From Pinibacter aurantiacus (GTDB lineage: Bacteria > Bacteroidota > Bacteroidia > Chitinophagales > Chitinophagaceae), in NCBI RefSeq assembly GCF_019130065.1, contig NZ_JAHSPG010000011.1, forward strand, positions 124,001-188,000: 64,000 bases of DNA, given 5' to 3'. Shown piece by piece: positions 1 to 9,431 of this stretch (position 1 is its first letter; the number at the start of each line of letters is the position of its first letter). The position numbers and the translations under genes are program-made. Under the pieces are notes generated by a model, which had not been told where the DNA came from, did no database searches, and saw only the letters and a program-made list of their open reading frames with translations.

Positions 1-292
1 ACTGATCTGGCGATAAAGCTTCCCATGCATAGGGTACATTCGGGTTTGAAAACACCAATGCGTCGCTGTTTATTTCAATTCCTTTGTTAGCATAATACAA
101 TGTGCCTTTACCAATGATAAGTGAAATTTTATAAAAATCCCTCCTGTTGTATGGTGTGTATGATTTGCACAAATAATCATTTCGGCGGTAAACATTGAAG
201 CGTCCTGCATCTTTGTTTATAATCGACCGTTCAGTGGCTTTCTCATCTCCTATTCTTTTATAAAACTCCTGAACTGTTTCTGATTTGCTCAT
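1..292 (-). CDS. AraC-family transcriptional regulator, N-terminal part (runs off the left edge)
   Basis: The ATG lies at 292 and the frame stays open to base 1, giving 97 residues with no stop. The translation begins MSKSETVQEFYKRIG and continues with RFNVYRRNDY, then YNRRDFYKISLIIG and FSNPNVPYAWEA. This is the pattern of the small cupin-like sensor domain in front of an AraC helix-turn-helix in many Bacteroidota regulators. The DNA-binding half would lie outside the window. It is transcribed in the same direction as the SusC/SusD unit and sits downstream of it, separated by a terminator and a long inverted repeat, so I do not infer that it regulates that unit. Family call is by pattern recognition only. 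Confidence 0.75.
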   Translation of the reverse strand, partial: MSKSETVQEFYKRIGDEKATERSIINKDAGRFNVYRRNDYLCKSYTPYNRRDFYKISLIIGKGTLYYANKGIEINSDALVFSNPNVPYAWEALSPDQ

Positions 293-319
293 AATGTAAA
301 TTTATAAAAATCAAACCAA

Positions 320-471
320 GATTTGGATTTGTTTGATTAAGAGATTATTGGATTATTTGTAGATGATGTTGAAAGCGATTCCTTTAAACAGAAGGTGAGT
401 ATTGAAATAATCACGGATGTCAAAGCACAAGAATAAAATCCAATAATCTCTTAATCAAACAAATCCAAATC
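320..471. repeat. Perfect 35-bp inverted repeat with 82-bp spacer (word-type element A)
   Basis: Bases 320-354 and 437-471 are exact reverse complements over 35 bases. The left arm is T/G-rich with no C and contains repeated words such as GGATTTG and TTTGATT. The 82-base spacer is not repetitive. The element fills the gap between susD and the AraC-type gene. Confidence 0.9.
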
Positions 472-477
472 TGAATT

Positions 478-504
478 GAAAAAGGCCTGCATTGCTGCAA
501 GCCC
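478..504 (-). terminator. Terminator after susD
   Basis: Read on the minus strand, an 8-bp stem (GGCTTGCA / TGCAGGCC, one wobble) with a four-base loop is followed by a run of five T. It lies about 40 bases past the susD stop codon, and should end the sigma-FecR-SusC-SusD transcript. Confidence 0.75.
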
Positions 505-545
505 TTCCTTTTTTATCCTGTTTGTTATGAGTAATGTTATAAAAC

Positions 546-2066
546 TTAGTAATTAGGATTTTGACCAAGTTTTGCTGTCTTTACGTCAGCGTCAGGAATT
601 GGCATTAACTCATGCTTTCCCTTTACGAAACCTAAAGGTCCAAGAACTTTATCCGCCATACCCCATCTCACCAGGTCTATAAATCTAAAGCCTTCAAATG
701 CGAGTTCCAATTGCCTTTCTTTTACAATGTCCTGAAACAATGCATCCCCCGAAGTTGCGACAGCAGGCAAACCTCTTTTTACGCGAAGTCTGTTCAATGC
801 AGTTTTTGCTGCACCGTCGTTACCTGCTTTGTTGTATGCTTCTGCGTCCATTAACAGAACGTCGGCAAAACGGATATAGCGCCAGTTTGTACCGTAGTTA
901 AGTTCAGCTATGCCAGATGAAACGGTCTGCGCACTGTAGGTTCCGTATTTTCTTTGAAAGAAGCCTTCGTATTCATAAGCAGTTGGGGCTGTCCATTTGC
1001 CACCGGCAGTGGTCAATTCAGCTTCGCTCATCAGCGTTGCTTTTCTTCTTTGCACGTCACCAGCCGCAACAAACGCATCGTTCATTCCTTTTTTAGGAGA
1101 GTTGAACCCCCAACCACCCAACAAGGAGTCAGTTGGTGCTTTCGTATAGTAATCACTACGAGGTCCCATTAGCTGAACATGGATATTGGCTTGTGGTATG
1201 TTGCCCCAGGGGAAATTACCCCAGTCGTAGTTTTTACCAGAGCTGAATGATACTTCAAAAATTGATTCAGTACCAAATTCGCCTTGTTTGGAAAAAACTT
1301 CTTGTAGGGAGTTACCCAAATCATATTCACCTGAATTGATAACGTTGTCGAACTGAGTTGCAGCGTCTGCCCATTTTTGTTGGTATAACAAAGCTTTACC
1401 CAATATTGCCTGCGCTGTTCCTTTCGACACCCTGAATTTGTCCGAAGCCGGATAAGCACTCTTTGCTTTGATATCAGGAATTGCTTCATTCAAATCCTTT
1501 TGTATTAACGCATATATATCAGCTTTAGGCGCTCTTTTAAGATTAGGAATATCAGACACACTAACGTCTGCTGTAATCAAAGGCACATCACCCCACAATG
1601 TCACGAGGTCAAGATAGCAGTAGGCTCTTATGGTTTTAGCTTCTGCAACCAATTGCTTAAGATTAGCGCTGGTGGGTTTTGTTTTATTGATCACCTTATT
1701 GGCCCTGAAGATGGTATAATAGCAGGTTCTCCAGCCGGCAAGCACACCAGAGTTTTGGGCATCCAGCGTAAACTGGTCAATTTGCTGATATTGTGCCTGG
1801 TCGCCGGATCCGCTACCTGCCGCATTGCTTTCGTCCGAAGGTAAAGTCTTGAGCATGTACATACTTGTCCATGCAGTATAATACTCATATTGCATCGCAT
1901 TATACACGCCGGTTACAGCCATGGTCGCATCCTTTTCTGTAGTATAAAACTGGTCCTCAGAAAGTTTTCCATTTATTGGCTGATCTAAAAAGCTTTTAGA
2001 ACAACCAGCGGTCAGCATTACAGCGGTTCCCGCTATCAATGTATATTTTAAAAATGTATTTTTCAT
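546..2066 (-). CDS. SusD/RagB-family nutrient-binding outer-membrane lipoprotein
   Basis: Surface lipoprotein that caps a SusC transporter and binds its ligand. The 506-residue length is typical. The N terminus has a lipoprotein signal with lipobox LTAGC (Cys22). The TPR-like SusD N-domain follows (about 30-210), and the C-terminal part carries the family signatures RFADVLLMDAEAYNKAG (about 400) and ERQLELAFEGFRFIDLVRWG (about 450-470). The gene starts 27 bases after the SusC stop on the same strand, so the two are co-transcribed. No glycoside hydrolase or protease follows in this window, so the substrate cannot be inferred. Confidence 0.95.
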   Translation of the reverse strand: MKNTFLKYTLIAGTAVMLTAGCSKSFLDQPINGKLSEDQFYTTEKDATMAVTGVYNAMQYEYYTAWTSMYMLKTLPSDESNAAGSGSGDQAQYQQIDQFTLDAQNSGVLAGWRTCYYTIFRANKVINKTKPTSANLKQLVAEAKTIRAYCYLDLVTLWGDVPLITADVSVSDIPNLKRAPKADIYALIQKDLNEAIPDIKAKSAYPASDKFRVSKGTAQAILGKALLYQQKWADAATQFDNVINSGEYDLGNSLQEVFSKQGEFGTESIFEVSFSSGKNYDWGNFPWGNIPQANIHVQLMGPRSDYYTKAPTDSLLGGWGFNSPKKGMNDAFVAAGDVQRRKATLMSEAELTTAGGKWTAPTAYEYEGFFQRKYGTYSAQTVSSGIAELNYGTNWRYIRFADVLLMDAEAYNKAGNDGAAKTALNRLRVKRGLPAVATSGDALFQDIVKERQLELAFEGFRFIDLVRWGMADKVLGPLGFVKGKHELMPIPDADVKTAKLGQNPNY

Positions 2067-2093
2067 TGCGTAATGTTTTGGTAGGTTAAATAA

Positions 2094-5000
2094 TTAAAAA
2101 GTAAGCGATAAGCCTCCTAGTACTTTTCTTGGTATTGGATAAACACCTCTGTCTATACCAAGACTATTATTATTGTTACTACCAGCTTCCGGATCAAGAC
2201 CAGGATATTTTGTGAAAGTGAAAAAGTCATCAAGAGACACATATACTCTCAGGTTCTTGAAATGCATTTTTTCCAATACGTTTTGAGGCAGTGTGTAACC
2301 CAATTGTAATTGACGAATACGTGCATAAGAACCATTGAAGATCATTTTGTCACTGTTGTATATCTTATCGTTAGAAGTATTCGGAGCAAACCATGAGTTG
2401 GTGCTGCCGTCTTTTGTCCAACGATCAGTGTAGAAAAATTCAGGTTTATTGGCTGTCGGACGGTCGAAACGGTTAAAGCCCATCAGGATGTTGTTTCCAT
2501 TCTGACCCTGAATAAATCCGATGAAGTCAAATCCTTTGTAATTAAGATTGAGACGGAAACCATACATGAATTTAGGATGCGGCGTTCCAATGTATGTTTG
2601 ATCAGCCTGGCTGATTTGTTTGTCTGCATTTACATCCACTACAATAGGATCGCCCGGTTTTGGTTTATAACCTGTAATCCCTGTTTTCTGCAAATACGCA
2701 TCTATCTGGCTCTGGTTCTGGAATATGCCATCTGTTTTATATCCACTAAAATACCATACAGGCTGTCCTTTCTGGAACATTGTAGCTGTCCAACCTGTAC
2801 CCACACCTGTTCCCTGTATGATGCTGAAATTAGGGTTCACCTCGGTTACTTCATTGTGAAGTGTAGAGAAGTTTGCATTTACTTCCCATTTCAAAGCCTG
2901 ATCATTTCTGCTTTTCACACCTAAATCGAATTCCCATCCACGGTTCTCAATGTTACCACTGTTGATAAACTGAACCGGTGCGCCCAACACCGTTGGTATT
3001 GCACCCTGGCCAGGCATAATCAGATTCTTTGTTTTCTTCTTATAATAATCCACGCTAAAATTCAAGCGACTGTTAAGGAAGCTAAGATCCAACCCGATAT
3101 CAGTTTGCTCACTGGTTTCCCAGGTAAGCTCAGGATTTGAGTTTGTTGTAGGTGCAGCTCCGATAAGGAAATGTCCTGTGGCATCAGGATACTGAATACC
3201 AGCGCCTGTTACATCTGTAGTTGAGATAGCGCCAAGCCACTGTCCCGGAGAAAGGTTTGATAAACTACCGTTTCTGCCCCAGCTTCCGCGAAGTTTAGCA
3301 TAGTTCAGGTGATCTGACAATGCGCCGTTGTAAAAGTCTTCATTAGAAATAACCCAACCTGCGGAAACAGATGGAAAGTTACCCCATTGGTGTCCCGGAG
3401 CCAACATAGAAGAACCGTCACGACGAAATGCAGCTGTTAACAGGTATTTGTTTTTGTAGTCGTAAGACAATCTTCCGTAATAAGAAGATAATGTGCTGAT
3501 AGTTTCGAAACCATTTACTTTATCCTGGTCATCAGGAATATTGTCCGGATAGCTGAATTCATCTGTTTCTCTGAACATTCCTGAAGTTGTTCCTGCCAGA
3601 TAATCATATTTTCTTTTCAGTGCAGAAGTACCTGCCAATACGCTTAAATTATGATCACCGATTTTTCTGGTATAAGTAGCAAAGTTTTCCCACTGCCAGT
3701 TGAACCATTGGTCAGTTCTGTCTGCAGTAGTAGGAGATTCATTTAATCTTTCAGATGACCACCAGAAAGTAGGTGCCCATGCATGAATTCTTTGGAACGC
3801 AGCGTCGATACCAAAACGTGAAGTAAACTTAAATCCTGCGAATGGCTCGATATCAACAAATGCACTACCTACAATTTTATTTTGATTTGTCTGCGTATGT
3901 GTGATATCCATCTGCGCCATCGGATTACCTATTTCTCCTTTTACATATGGAGAAATGCCGTAGTATTTTCCCGAAGGATCCTTTCTCAGCAAGTCCACTA
4001 TCGGCGTGCCGGAAGGAGTACTTTGAGTAAGTGTTGTTTTGAAATAATCTGTATAATCGGCCTCGCTGTTATACACAACGGGAGTAATTGGGTCCAGCAT
4101 GATGGCATTGTCAATTACTGATCCAAATTCAGAGTCTTCCGTTACACCCTTTCTTGTAAAGTTTGAGTAAGAAACGCGTTCGCCTATGTTCAACCATTTT
4201 TTCAACCTGCTATCGGTATTTATCCTGAAAGTATAGCGGTCAAAGCTTGCTTTGTTACCACCTACAATACCCAGCTGATTGAAGTATGTACCGCCAACCC
4301 AGTAAGTGGTTTTTTCTGTACCTCCGCTCATGTTCAAACCATAACGCTGTATTGGGGCTGTTTGAAATATTTGATCCAGCCAGTCAGTGCTTGGACCCGG
4401 GGTAGTTGGCAACGGGTTACCCATATTAGTTCCGGATGTTTTCATGTAATCAGCATATTGCGCAGAATTCATCATTTGCATTTTATTGCCTAGTGATTGC
4501 TGGCCGTACTGCATTGCAAAATTCACTTCCGGAGGACCGCTCCTTTTACCTGTTTTAGTTGTTACCACTATTACGCCATTAGCACCTTCGGCTCCGTAAA
4601 TAGCGGCCGATGCTGCATCCTTCAAGATATCGAAAGAAGAGATTTCTGTTGGATCAAGATATTCTAACCCGCCAGCACGCATTCCGTCAACAATGTAAAG
4701 AGGATCTGCAGCGAGGTTGGAACCTGTACCACGGATACGCACTTTCATGGCATTACCCGGAGAACCAGATGCAGGCAGGACGTTTACGCCCGGAGTTCTA
4801 CCTTGTAAAGCTTGCTCAATACGTGTAGATGAAACGGTAGCGATCTGCTCGCTTTTAACCTGTGAAATAGCGCCGGTTACCAGGCCCTTCCTTTGTTGGC
4901 CGTAACCAACCACCACTACTTCGTCGATGGTTTTGGTACTTTGTTTTAAACCGACACTTAATCCGCTACCAGCGGCCATTTCGAATGGCTCCATGCCCGC

Positions 5001-5576
5001 ATAGCTAAAACGCAGAACTGCACTTTTCTGGGGAACATGCAAGGAAAAAGCACCAGTCGCATTTGTCATTGTTGCGATGTTAGTACCTTTCACTGAAACT
5101 GTAACACCTTGCAAAGGTGTGCCACTAGGGTCTCTTACAACGCCGGTAGCGTGAATGGAAGTGTCAATAACGGGCTTATTTTCAACAATGTATTTCACAT
5201 TGCCGCCTACAGTCATTACTTTGCTAAGTACGATGTAGCTGTTTTGCATTTTTTGGAGTTCGTATTTTACTTCCAAAGGGTTAAGGAGCTCCTGTAGCAC
5301 CAGGTCCAGCTTTTTGCCGCTGGCGTCTACATTCACTTTCGTGGAAGAACGGATAATTTCCGGACTGTAAACAAATTTTACATCCGAAATCTTCTCCAGT
5401 TCTGAAAGCACATTCTTGATTTTTTCATTTTTCAGGTGCAAAGACACCTTTTTATCAAGAACATTCTGCCCTTCTGAAGTCTTGGCGTAACTACAAAATA
5501 CGCCGACCACCAAAAAAAACTGAATAAGGGAGATTCTCATAATGGCTAAAGCAATTGGATGAGTCAATTTTTTCAT
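2094..5576 (-). CDS. SusC/RagA-family TonB-dependent transporter with STN signalling domain
   Basis: Outer-membrane TonB-dependent importer of about 1160 residues. In order: signal peptide; an STN (secretin/TonB short N-terminal) domain at about 40-115 (KVSLHLKNEKIKNVLSELEK); a carboxypeptidase-regulatory-like beta-sandwich (VRDPSGTPLQGVTVSVKGTN); a TonB-box-like IDEVVVVGYG; a plug (RGTGSNLAADPLYIVDGMR); and a 22-strand-type barrel ending in a C-terminal Phe. The STN domain and the upstream FecR and sigma genes are the usual parts of transenvelope signalling, in which ligand-loaded transporter signals FecR to release the sigma factor. I chose the ATG at 5576; an in-frame TTG three codons upstream is less likely. 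Confidence 0.95.
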   Translation of the reverse strand: MKKLTHPIALAIMRISLIQFFLVVGVFCSYAKTSEGQNVLDKKVSLHLKNEKIKNVLSELEKISDVKFVYSPEIIRSSTKVNVDASGKKLDLVLQELLNPLEVKYELQKMQNSYIVLSKVMTVGGNVKYIVENKPVIDTSIHATGVVRDPSGTPLQGVTVSVKGTNIATMTNATGAFSLHVPQKSAVLRFSYAGMEPFEMAAGSGLSVGLKQSTKTIDEVVVVGYGQQRKGLVTGAISQVKSEQIATVSSTRIEQALQGRTPGVNVLPASGSPGNAMKVRIRGTGSNLAADPLYIVDGMRAGGLEYLDPTEISSFDILKDAASAAIYGAEGANGVIVVTTKTGKRSGPPEVNFAMQYGQQSLGNKMQMMNSAQYADYMKTSGTNMGNPLPTTPGPSTDWLDQIFQTAPIQRYGLNMSGGTEKTTYWVGGTYFNQLGIVGGNKASFDRYTFRINTDSRLKKWLNIGERVSYSNFTRKGVTEDSEFGSVIDNAIMLDPITPVVYNSEADYTDYFKTTLTQSTPSGTPIVDLLRKDPSGKYYGISPYVKGEIGNPMAQMDITHTQTNQNKIVGSAFVDIEPFAGFKFTSRFGIDAAFQRIHAWAPTFWWSSERLNESPTTADRTDQWFNWQWENFATYTRKIGDHNLSVLAGTSALKRKYDYLAGTTSGMFRETDEFSYPDNIPDDQDKVNGFETISTLSSYYGRLSYDYKNKYLLTAAFRRDGSSMLAPGHQWGNFPSVSAGWVISNEDFYNGALSDHLNYAKLRGSWGRNGSLSNLSPGQWLGAISTTDVTGAGIQYPDATGHFLIGAAPTTNSNPELTWETSEQTDIGLDLSFLNSRLNFSVDYYKKKTKNLIMPGQGAIPTVLGAPVQFINSGNIENRGWEFDLGVKSRNDQALKWEVNANFSTLHNEVTEVNPNFSIIQGTGVGTGWTATMFQKGQPVWYFSGYKTDGIFQNQSQIDAYLQKTGITGYKPKPGDPIVVDVNADKQISQADQTYIGTPHPKFMYGFRLNLNYKGFDFIGFIQGQNGNNILMGFNRFDRPTANKPEFFYTDRWTKDGSTNSWFAPNTSNDKIYNSDKMIFNGSYARIRQLQLGYTLPQNVLEKMHFKNLRVYVSLDDFFTFTKYPGLDPEAGSNNNNSLGIDRGVYPIPRKVLGGLSLTF

Positions 5577-5659
5577 AAATTGCAACCGTTTAACTGTTAT
5601 TTAATAGGTAAACATCCCTTTAAAGTCTGCTTAAAAACCTTTCAAGGGAATTATTTTGA

Positions 5660-5700
5660 CAAAGCTGGTAGTGCTCGCAACATTACCGGCTTTTGTTTTT
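5660..5700 (+). terminator. Orphan plus-strand terminator-like hairpin upstream of susC
   Basis: On the plus strand a 13-bp stem (arms about 5661-5673 and 5681-5694, loop CTCGCAA) is followed by TTTTGTTTTT. Two of its pairs are G-U in plus-strand RNA but would be A-C mismatches in minus-strand RNA, so it is built for the plus strand. No plus-strand gene lies upstream. It could end an antisense RNA covering the susC start. Confidence 0.55.
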
Positions 5701-5856
5701 CATATGACTTTTTACTGAAAATGTCTTGCTTCTAACCCGGGCCTTAACGTGAATTAAATCCTGTCTATTCTCTATCTATAAAGTGTTTCAAAATTGAAAT
5801 GTGTAACGATTTACCAAGTCTGGAATTAAGTAATCAACACAACTCAAAACTCATAA

Positions 5857-7011
5857 CTAGTGGCAACCACCTGTATTTATAACCACGCTACCATCAATGA
5901 TCTCGTAGGTTGCGTTAATGGAGCGACAAATAAGATTTAGCTTTTCATAAAATGTTTCACTACCCATGTTTGCAGATAAAGAACAGTTGGCAACTGTTTC
6001 TTCGTCAAACACGATATTGATGCCGTATGCTTCCTGCATGGCTGCAAAAACCTGTTTTATAGGAGTCGAATCAAATTGGAAAGTGATTGTTTTAGGAGCC
6101 GGTAAAACATCTGGCTTATCTGTAATTTTTTTACGCAGAATTTTTTCTTCGTCCAGTATTACCATTTGGTTCGGCGTAACCACCAATCCCCCCAGCTCAT
6201 AAGGCGTTGCGTCATGTTTCTCAGAAAATAAATTTTTCTTAAACACAGACACCTTTCCAGTCTTTACTGAAACAAGCGTGAACTTCTTATAGGCGTAAGC
6301 CTTCACCCAAAAAGTAGTTCCCAATACTTTTGTTACTAAGTCGTTCGTATAAACGATAAAAGGTCTTGAGGGGTTTTTAGCTACATCAAAAATAGCCTCG
6401 CCATCCAGATAGATTTCTCTTTTTTCAGACGTGGTACCTGAGTAAACAAATTTGCTTTTGGGCGAAAGCATTACCGTTGAGCCGTCTGACAGTTTGATTC
6501 TTTGCGTGGAATCTGTAGTGTTCACAAATTCATCAGCCGTTTTTTTTACCGCAACAGTAAAAGTTTCATAACTGCTTTCTTTAACAGCAGCAACTTTGTG
6601 CGACACATTCATGGTCCACACTCCAACAACTGCAACAACCGCTGCTGCAGCCACTTTCCACCAATTGCGCTTGAAAAAAATAACGGTCCTGTTTGGACTG
6701 ATTGAGGTTTGGTTGTCGGCTAAAGAAGGGTCCTCCTTAATGGCAGAAAGTATCTTTTCAATTTCAATCTCAATCTCTTCGTCAGAAATACTTTTTCCGC
6801 TGGTTTTGAGAATGTACAACAATTCTTTGGCGTTTTCCATCAAATCCTGTTTTGTGGGATTCATGTGTGACCAGTTGTGCCAAAAAACTTCAGCTGCAGG
6901 ATCTGTATGCAATATCCAATCTCTGAAAGATGTATCAGCTATAAAATCTCCTATTGTCTTGTAAGGGTTGTTTCGCATTGCAGCCATTGTGTGTTTACAT
7001 TCATTACACAC
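5857..7011 (-). CDS. FecR-family anti-sigma factor
   Basis: Inner-membrane regulator that holds or activates an ECF sigma factor and senses its SusC-type partner in the periplasm. The 384-residue protein has a cytoplasmic N-terminal part, one membrane segment at about 116-138 (WWKVAAAAVVAVVGVWTM), the periplasmic FecR domain at about 165-240 (IKLSDGSTVMLSPKSKFVY, YLDGEAIFDVAKNPSRPFIV) and a C-terminal DUF4974-type domain (FQFDSTPIKQVFAAMQEAYG). It lies between the sigma gene and susC. Methionines 9 and 12 are alternative starts. Confidence 0.93.
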   Translation of the reverse strand: MCNECKHTMAAMRNNPYKTIGDFIADTSFRDWILHTDPAAEVFWHNWSHMNPTKQDLMENAKELLYILKTSGKSISDEEIEIEIEKILSAIKEDPSLADNQTSISPNRTVIFFKRNWWKVAAAAVVAVVGVWTMNVSHKVAAVKESSYETFTVAVKKTADEFVNTTDSTQRIKLSDGSTVMLSPKSKFVYSGTTSEKREIYLDGEAIFDVAKNPSRPFIVYTNDLVTKVLGTTFWVKAYAYKKFTLVSVKTGKVSVFKKNLFSEKHDATPYELGGLVVTPNQMVILDEEKILRKKITDKPDVLPAPKTITFQFDSTPIKQVFAAMQEAYGINIVFDEETVANCSLSANMGSETFYEKLNLICRSINATYEIIDGSVVINTGGCH

Positions 7012-7083
7012 TTACATAAAGCGAGTGAAGGGGAATTTTCTACTGAACTTTTTGAGAGAATTTTAAAAAAAAGTTAAAGCCAG

Positions 7084-7686
7084 TTATAAACCACTGATTG
7101 TCAATAAAAACATCAGACAAATAATGAACTTTTCTGACACTGTTTTTAATTTTTTCAATGCATCGTGCAGGAGATTGTACACAGACTGATGGTTGATTTC
7201 CATAATTTCTGCGATCTTGTCTGCATCGGCATTCATGTAAAAACGGAGGTAAATAATTTCCTGTTGTCTTTTGGAAAGAGACTTTAAAGTTTCTTTTATC
7301 TTTTTGGCAAGCTCTACAGATTTTTCTCGGTCAACCAAACGATTTTCTGCGTTAAGGCCAAGATCAAAAAAGCTTTCTGAAGAAAAATTATCGTAAGAGA
7401 TTTCTGTTTTGCCTTTCTTCAACTCCTTCGCAATGTCGCGACGAAGACATGTAAGCAGATAAAATTTTACATGTTCAGTTTCACCAATTGTAGCATGATT
7501 TTTCCAGAGAGAAAGAAAAACGTTTTGGATGCAATCCTTTACCAGATGCTCATCCTGGGTAAATTTGCAACCATATCTGAATAGATCTTTATAGTACCAT
7601 TTGATAATAGAACTGAAGGCAGTGGAACTACCATTACGGAAGTCGTTCCAAAGGGCGACAAGTGTATCGTTGGAATATTTAAGCAA
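7084..7686 (-). CDS. ECF RNA polymerase sigma factor (FecI-like)
   Basis: Sigma-70 region 2 is visible (FRYGCKFTQDEHLVKDCIQN, VFLSLWKNHATIGETEH), and region 4 has a helix-turn-helix (SKRQQEIIYLRFYMNADADK, HQSVYNLLHDALKKLK). The frame can be read back to a TTG at 7713, but that codon overlaps a good -7 element (7711-7718), so I place the start at the TTG at 7686. The C terminus ends in a hydrophobic stretch (FIICLMFLLTISGL), which is odd for a soluble sigma factor. It is the first gene of the sigma-FecR-SusC-SusD unit. Confidence 0.9.
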   Translation of the reverse strand: MLKYSNDTLVALWNDFRNGSSTAFSSIIKWYYKDLFRYGCKFTQDEHLVKDCIQNVFLSLWKNHATIGETEHVKFYLLTCLRRDIAKELKKGKTEISYDNFSSESFFDLGLNAENRLVDREKSVELAKKIKETLKSLSKRQQEIIYLRFYMNADADKIAEIMEINHQSVYNLLHDALKKLKTVSEKFIICLMFLLTISGL

Positions 7687-7710
7687 GCAGTTATTGTTTC
7701 GTTCTGTTAA

Positions 7711-7742
7711 CAAACTTATAAAAAAGAAAATGAATTTGCCAA
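7711..7742 (-). promoter_or_regulatory. Bacteroidota-type promoter of the ECF sigma gene
   Basis: On the minus strand TTG (7740-7742), 21 bases, then TAAGTTTG (7711-7718), an exact TAnnTTTG match. The spacer is two bases longer than the usual 19. The -7 element overlaps the most upstream possible start codon, which argues for a downstream start. Confidence 0.55.
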
Positions 7743-7752
7743 ATCTAATTTT

Positions 7753-8856
7753 CTAGTTTTTATCCTGCTCTTCAATTTTCCTTCTTTTCCTTGGTTCGTG
7801 CAAAGCCGCGAAATCGTCTCCCAGCAACATTCCCCACGGTTTCAGCTCATCTACCCGATCAAAAATTGTTTTACAAATCGCAATAAAAGGGATACTCAGG
7901 AACATTCCACCTATGCCTGCAAGCGATCCGGCAACGATTACACCCACTATGCAAACGAGTGCATTGAGTTTTACTTTCGATCCTATAATTCGCGGATAAA
8001 TGAAATTGTTGTCGATAAATTGAACGACTAAAAATATCACAACTGACCAAATAAGCTTCGAAACTTCACCTGTGTTTGTATACGTTATGAATGAAATGAG
8101 GAACACAGCAATCAACCCTCCGATGTAAGGAATCAAATTTAAAATCGCGCCAACAATGGAAAGCAATATAGCATATGGTGCACCGATAATAAACAAACCA
8201 ATTGCGTTCAAAACCGCTACACACGAGTTCTCCAGCAATAATCCTGCAATATAATGTTGAATAATAAATCGCACTTCGCTGATCACTTCAACCACTTTAT
8301 CATTATGCTTTTTGTGAAACAATCTTATCACAAATGTGCGCAACAATTCCCTGTAATACATGAAGAGAAAAGTATAAATTGGTATGAGTGTGATGTTGCT
8401 CAACGATGAACCAATGATGCTCAAAGCCCCACCGGCTACGGTTCCTATCTCTCCTGTTGCTTTCTCTTTTGCCTGTGCCACTACCTGTTGTTGCTGATGT
8501 TGTGACACATGCAGCTGCTGACGTACCCATTGCTGTACCTGCGTTACAAGCGTGTTGATGTTCTTCTTAATGGTAGGAAGATCCTGGATAAAGTTTTGCA
8601 CTTGCGATGAAATAAAAAACATCACACCACCCAGCACAATGATCGCAATCAATATGCTTAAAAGAATTGCAGGCACTCTTGGAACTTTCCATTTCATCAA
8701 ACGCGCCTCAACCGGGCGCAACAGAATGGAGATCAGCACTGCAAAACCCAAAGGCAGTAACAAATACTGCCCAATAAATAATCCATACAACCACAGTGCG
8801 AGCAATAGAGATACAAGGCTTAGTTTAACGTACAAAGGAAGCTTTATTTGGTCCAT
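7753..8856 (-). CDS. AI-2E family transporter (YdiK/TqsA/PerM-type permease)
   Basis: Polytopic inner-membrane protein of 367 residues. Hydrophobic segments occur at about 10-45 (two), 60-85, 150-170, and a C-terminal group at about 205-330. Between the third and fourth lies a soluble Gln-rich loop (HQQQQVVAQAKEKATG) as in the AI-2E/PerM family. Family members export autoinducer-2 or act as Na+/H+ antiporters, so the substrate is unknown here. It is codirectional with the sigma gene 40 bases downstream, but that gene has its own promoter. Confidence 0.9.
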   Translation of the reverse strand: MDQIKLPLYVKLSLVSLLLALWLYGLFIGQYLLLPLGFAVLISILLRPVEARLMKWKVPRVPAILLSILIAIIVLGGVMFFISSQVQNFIQDLPTIKKNINTLVTQVQQWVRQQLHVSQHQQQQVVAQAKEKATGEIGTVAGGALSIIGSSLSNITLIPIYTFLFMYYRELLRTFVIRLFHKKHNDKVVEVISEVRFIIQHYIAGLLLENSCVAVLNAIGLFIIGAPYAILLSIVGAILNLIPYIGGLIAVFLISFITYTNTGEVSKLIWSVVIFLVVQFIDNNFIYPRIIGSKVKLNALVCIVGVIVAGSLAGIGGMFLSIPFIAICKTIFDRVDELKPWGMLLGDDFAALHEPRKRRKIEEQDKN

Positions 8857-8900
8857 GGTGGGGAATTTAGGACGCGGATGAAAAAATCGTTCCGCGGAGC

Positions 8901-9038
8901 GGAATTAATAATTAATAATTAGTAATTAATAGGGCGTACCCTAACTGAATGCGGATTACACGCCAATTGAATCTTAAAGCGTAACACCAAGTAATGAAAT
9001 GTCACACTATTAATTACTAATTATTAATTATTAATTCC
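8901..9038. repeat. Perfect 32-bp inverted repeat, AATTAATAATTA words (element B)
   Basis: Bases 8901-8932 and 9007-9038 are exact reverse complements over 32 bases, with a 74-base unique spacer. The arms are made of TAAT/AATTA words. The element lies between the divergent permease and the 9079 gene, so any promoters for these genes must lie in or beside it. Confidence 0.9.
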
Positions 9039-9078
9039 TGCGCGGTACAACATTTGCACCCATATCCAAAACCTCACC

Positions 9079-9426
9079 ATGGAAGCACCAAACGAAATGA
9101 TCACACTCAGCTATATATTGGAAAAATTGAGATTGAAAAAATGGGACAATGAGTTCCGCTGGAGCCCGGAAGGTTTTCATTCCGGAAAGGGAAAGAATTA
9201 TCAACCGGATGAATTACAGATTATTAAGACTTATCGTTTTGAGGGTTCAACAGACCCTGCTGATTCATCTATTCTATACATTATTGAAGCGAAAGACGGA
9301 TTGATAGGCTACAGCCTCGATGCCTATGGCGTGTATAGCAGTCATGACGATGAAGAAGGCTATGATAATTTTATCCGGGCGATACCGGAAAAGAACAGAG
9401 AGGAGCAATTGACGTTTGAGCTGTGA
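9079..9426 (+). CDS. Conserved small protein of the family often mislabelled phosphoribosylpyrophosphate synthetase
   Basis: The protein is 115 residues, acidic and soluble, with no membrane segment. It contains YRFEGSTDPADSSILYIIEA followed by a Gly/Leu-Asp-Ala-Tyr-Gly-Val-Tyr motif (SLDAYGVYSSHDD). I recognise this from a family of about 100 residues common in Bacteroidota, often given a phosphoribosylpyrophosphate synthetase name. The protein is far too short for that enzyme and lacks its PRPP loop. Its function is unknown. Confidence 0.75.
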   Translation: MEAPNEMITLSYILEKLRLKKWDNEFRWSPEGFHSGKGKNYQPDELQIIKTYRFEGSTDPADSSILYIIEAKDGLIGYSLDAYGVYSSHDDEEGYDNFIRAIPEKNREEQLTFEL

Positions 9427-9431
9427 CAAGA

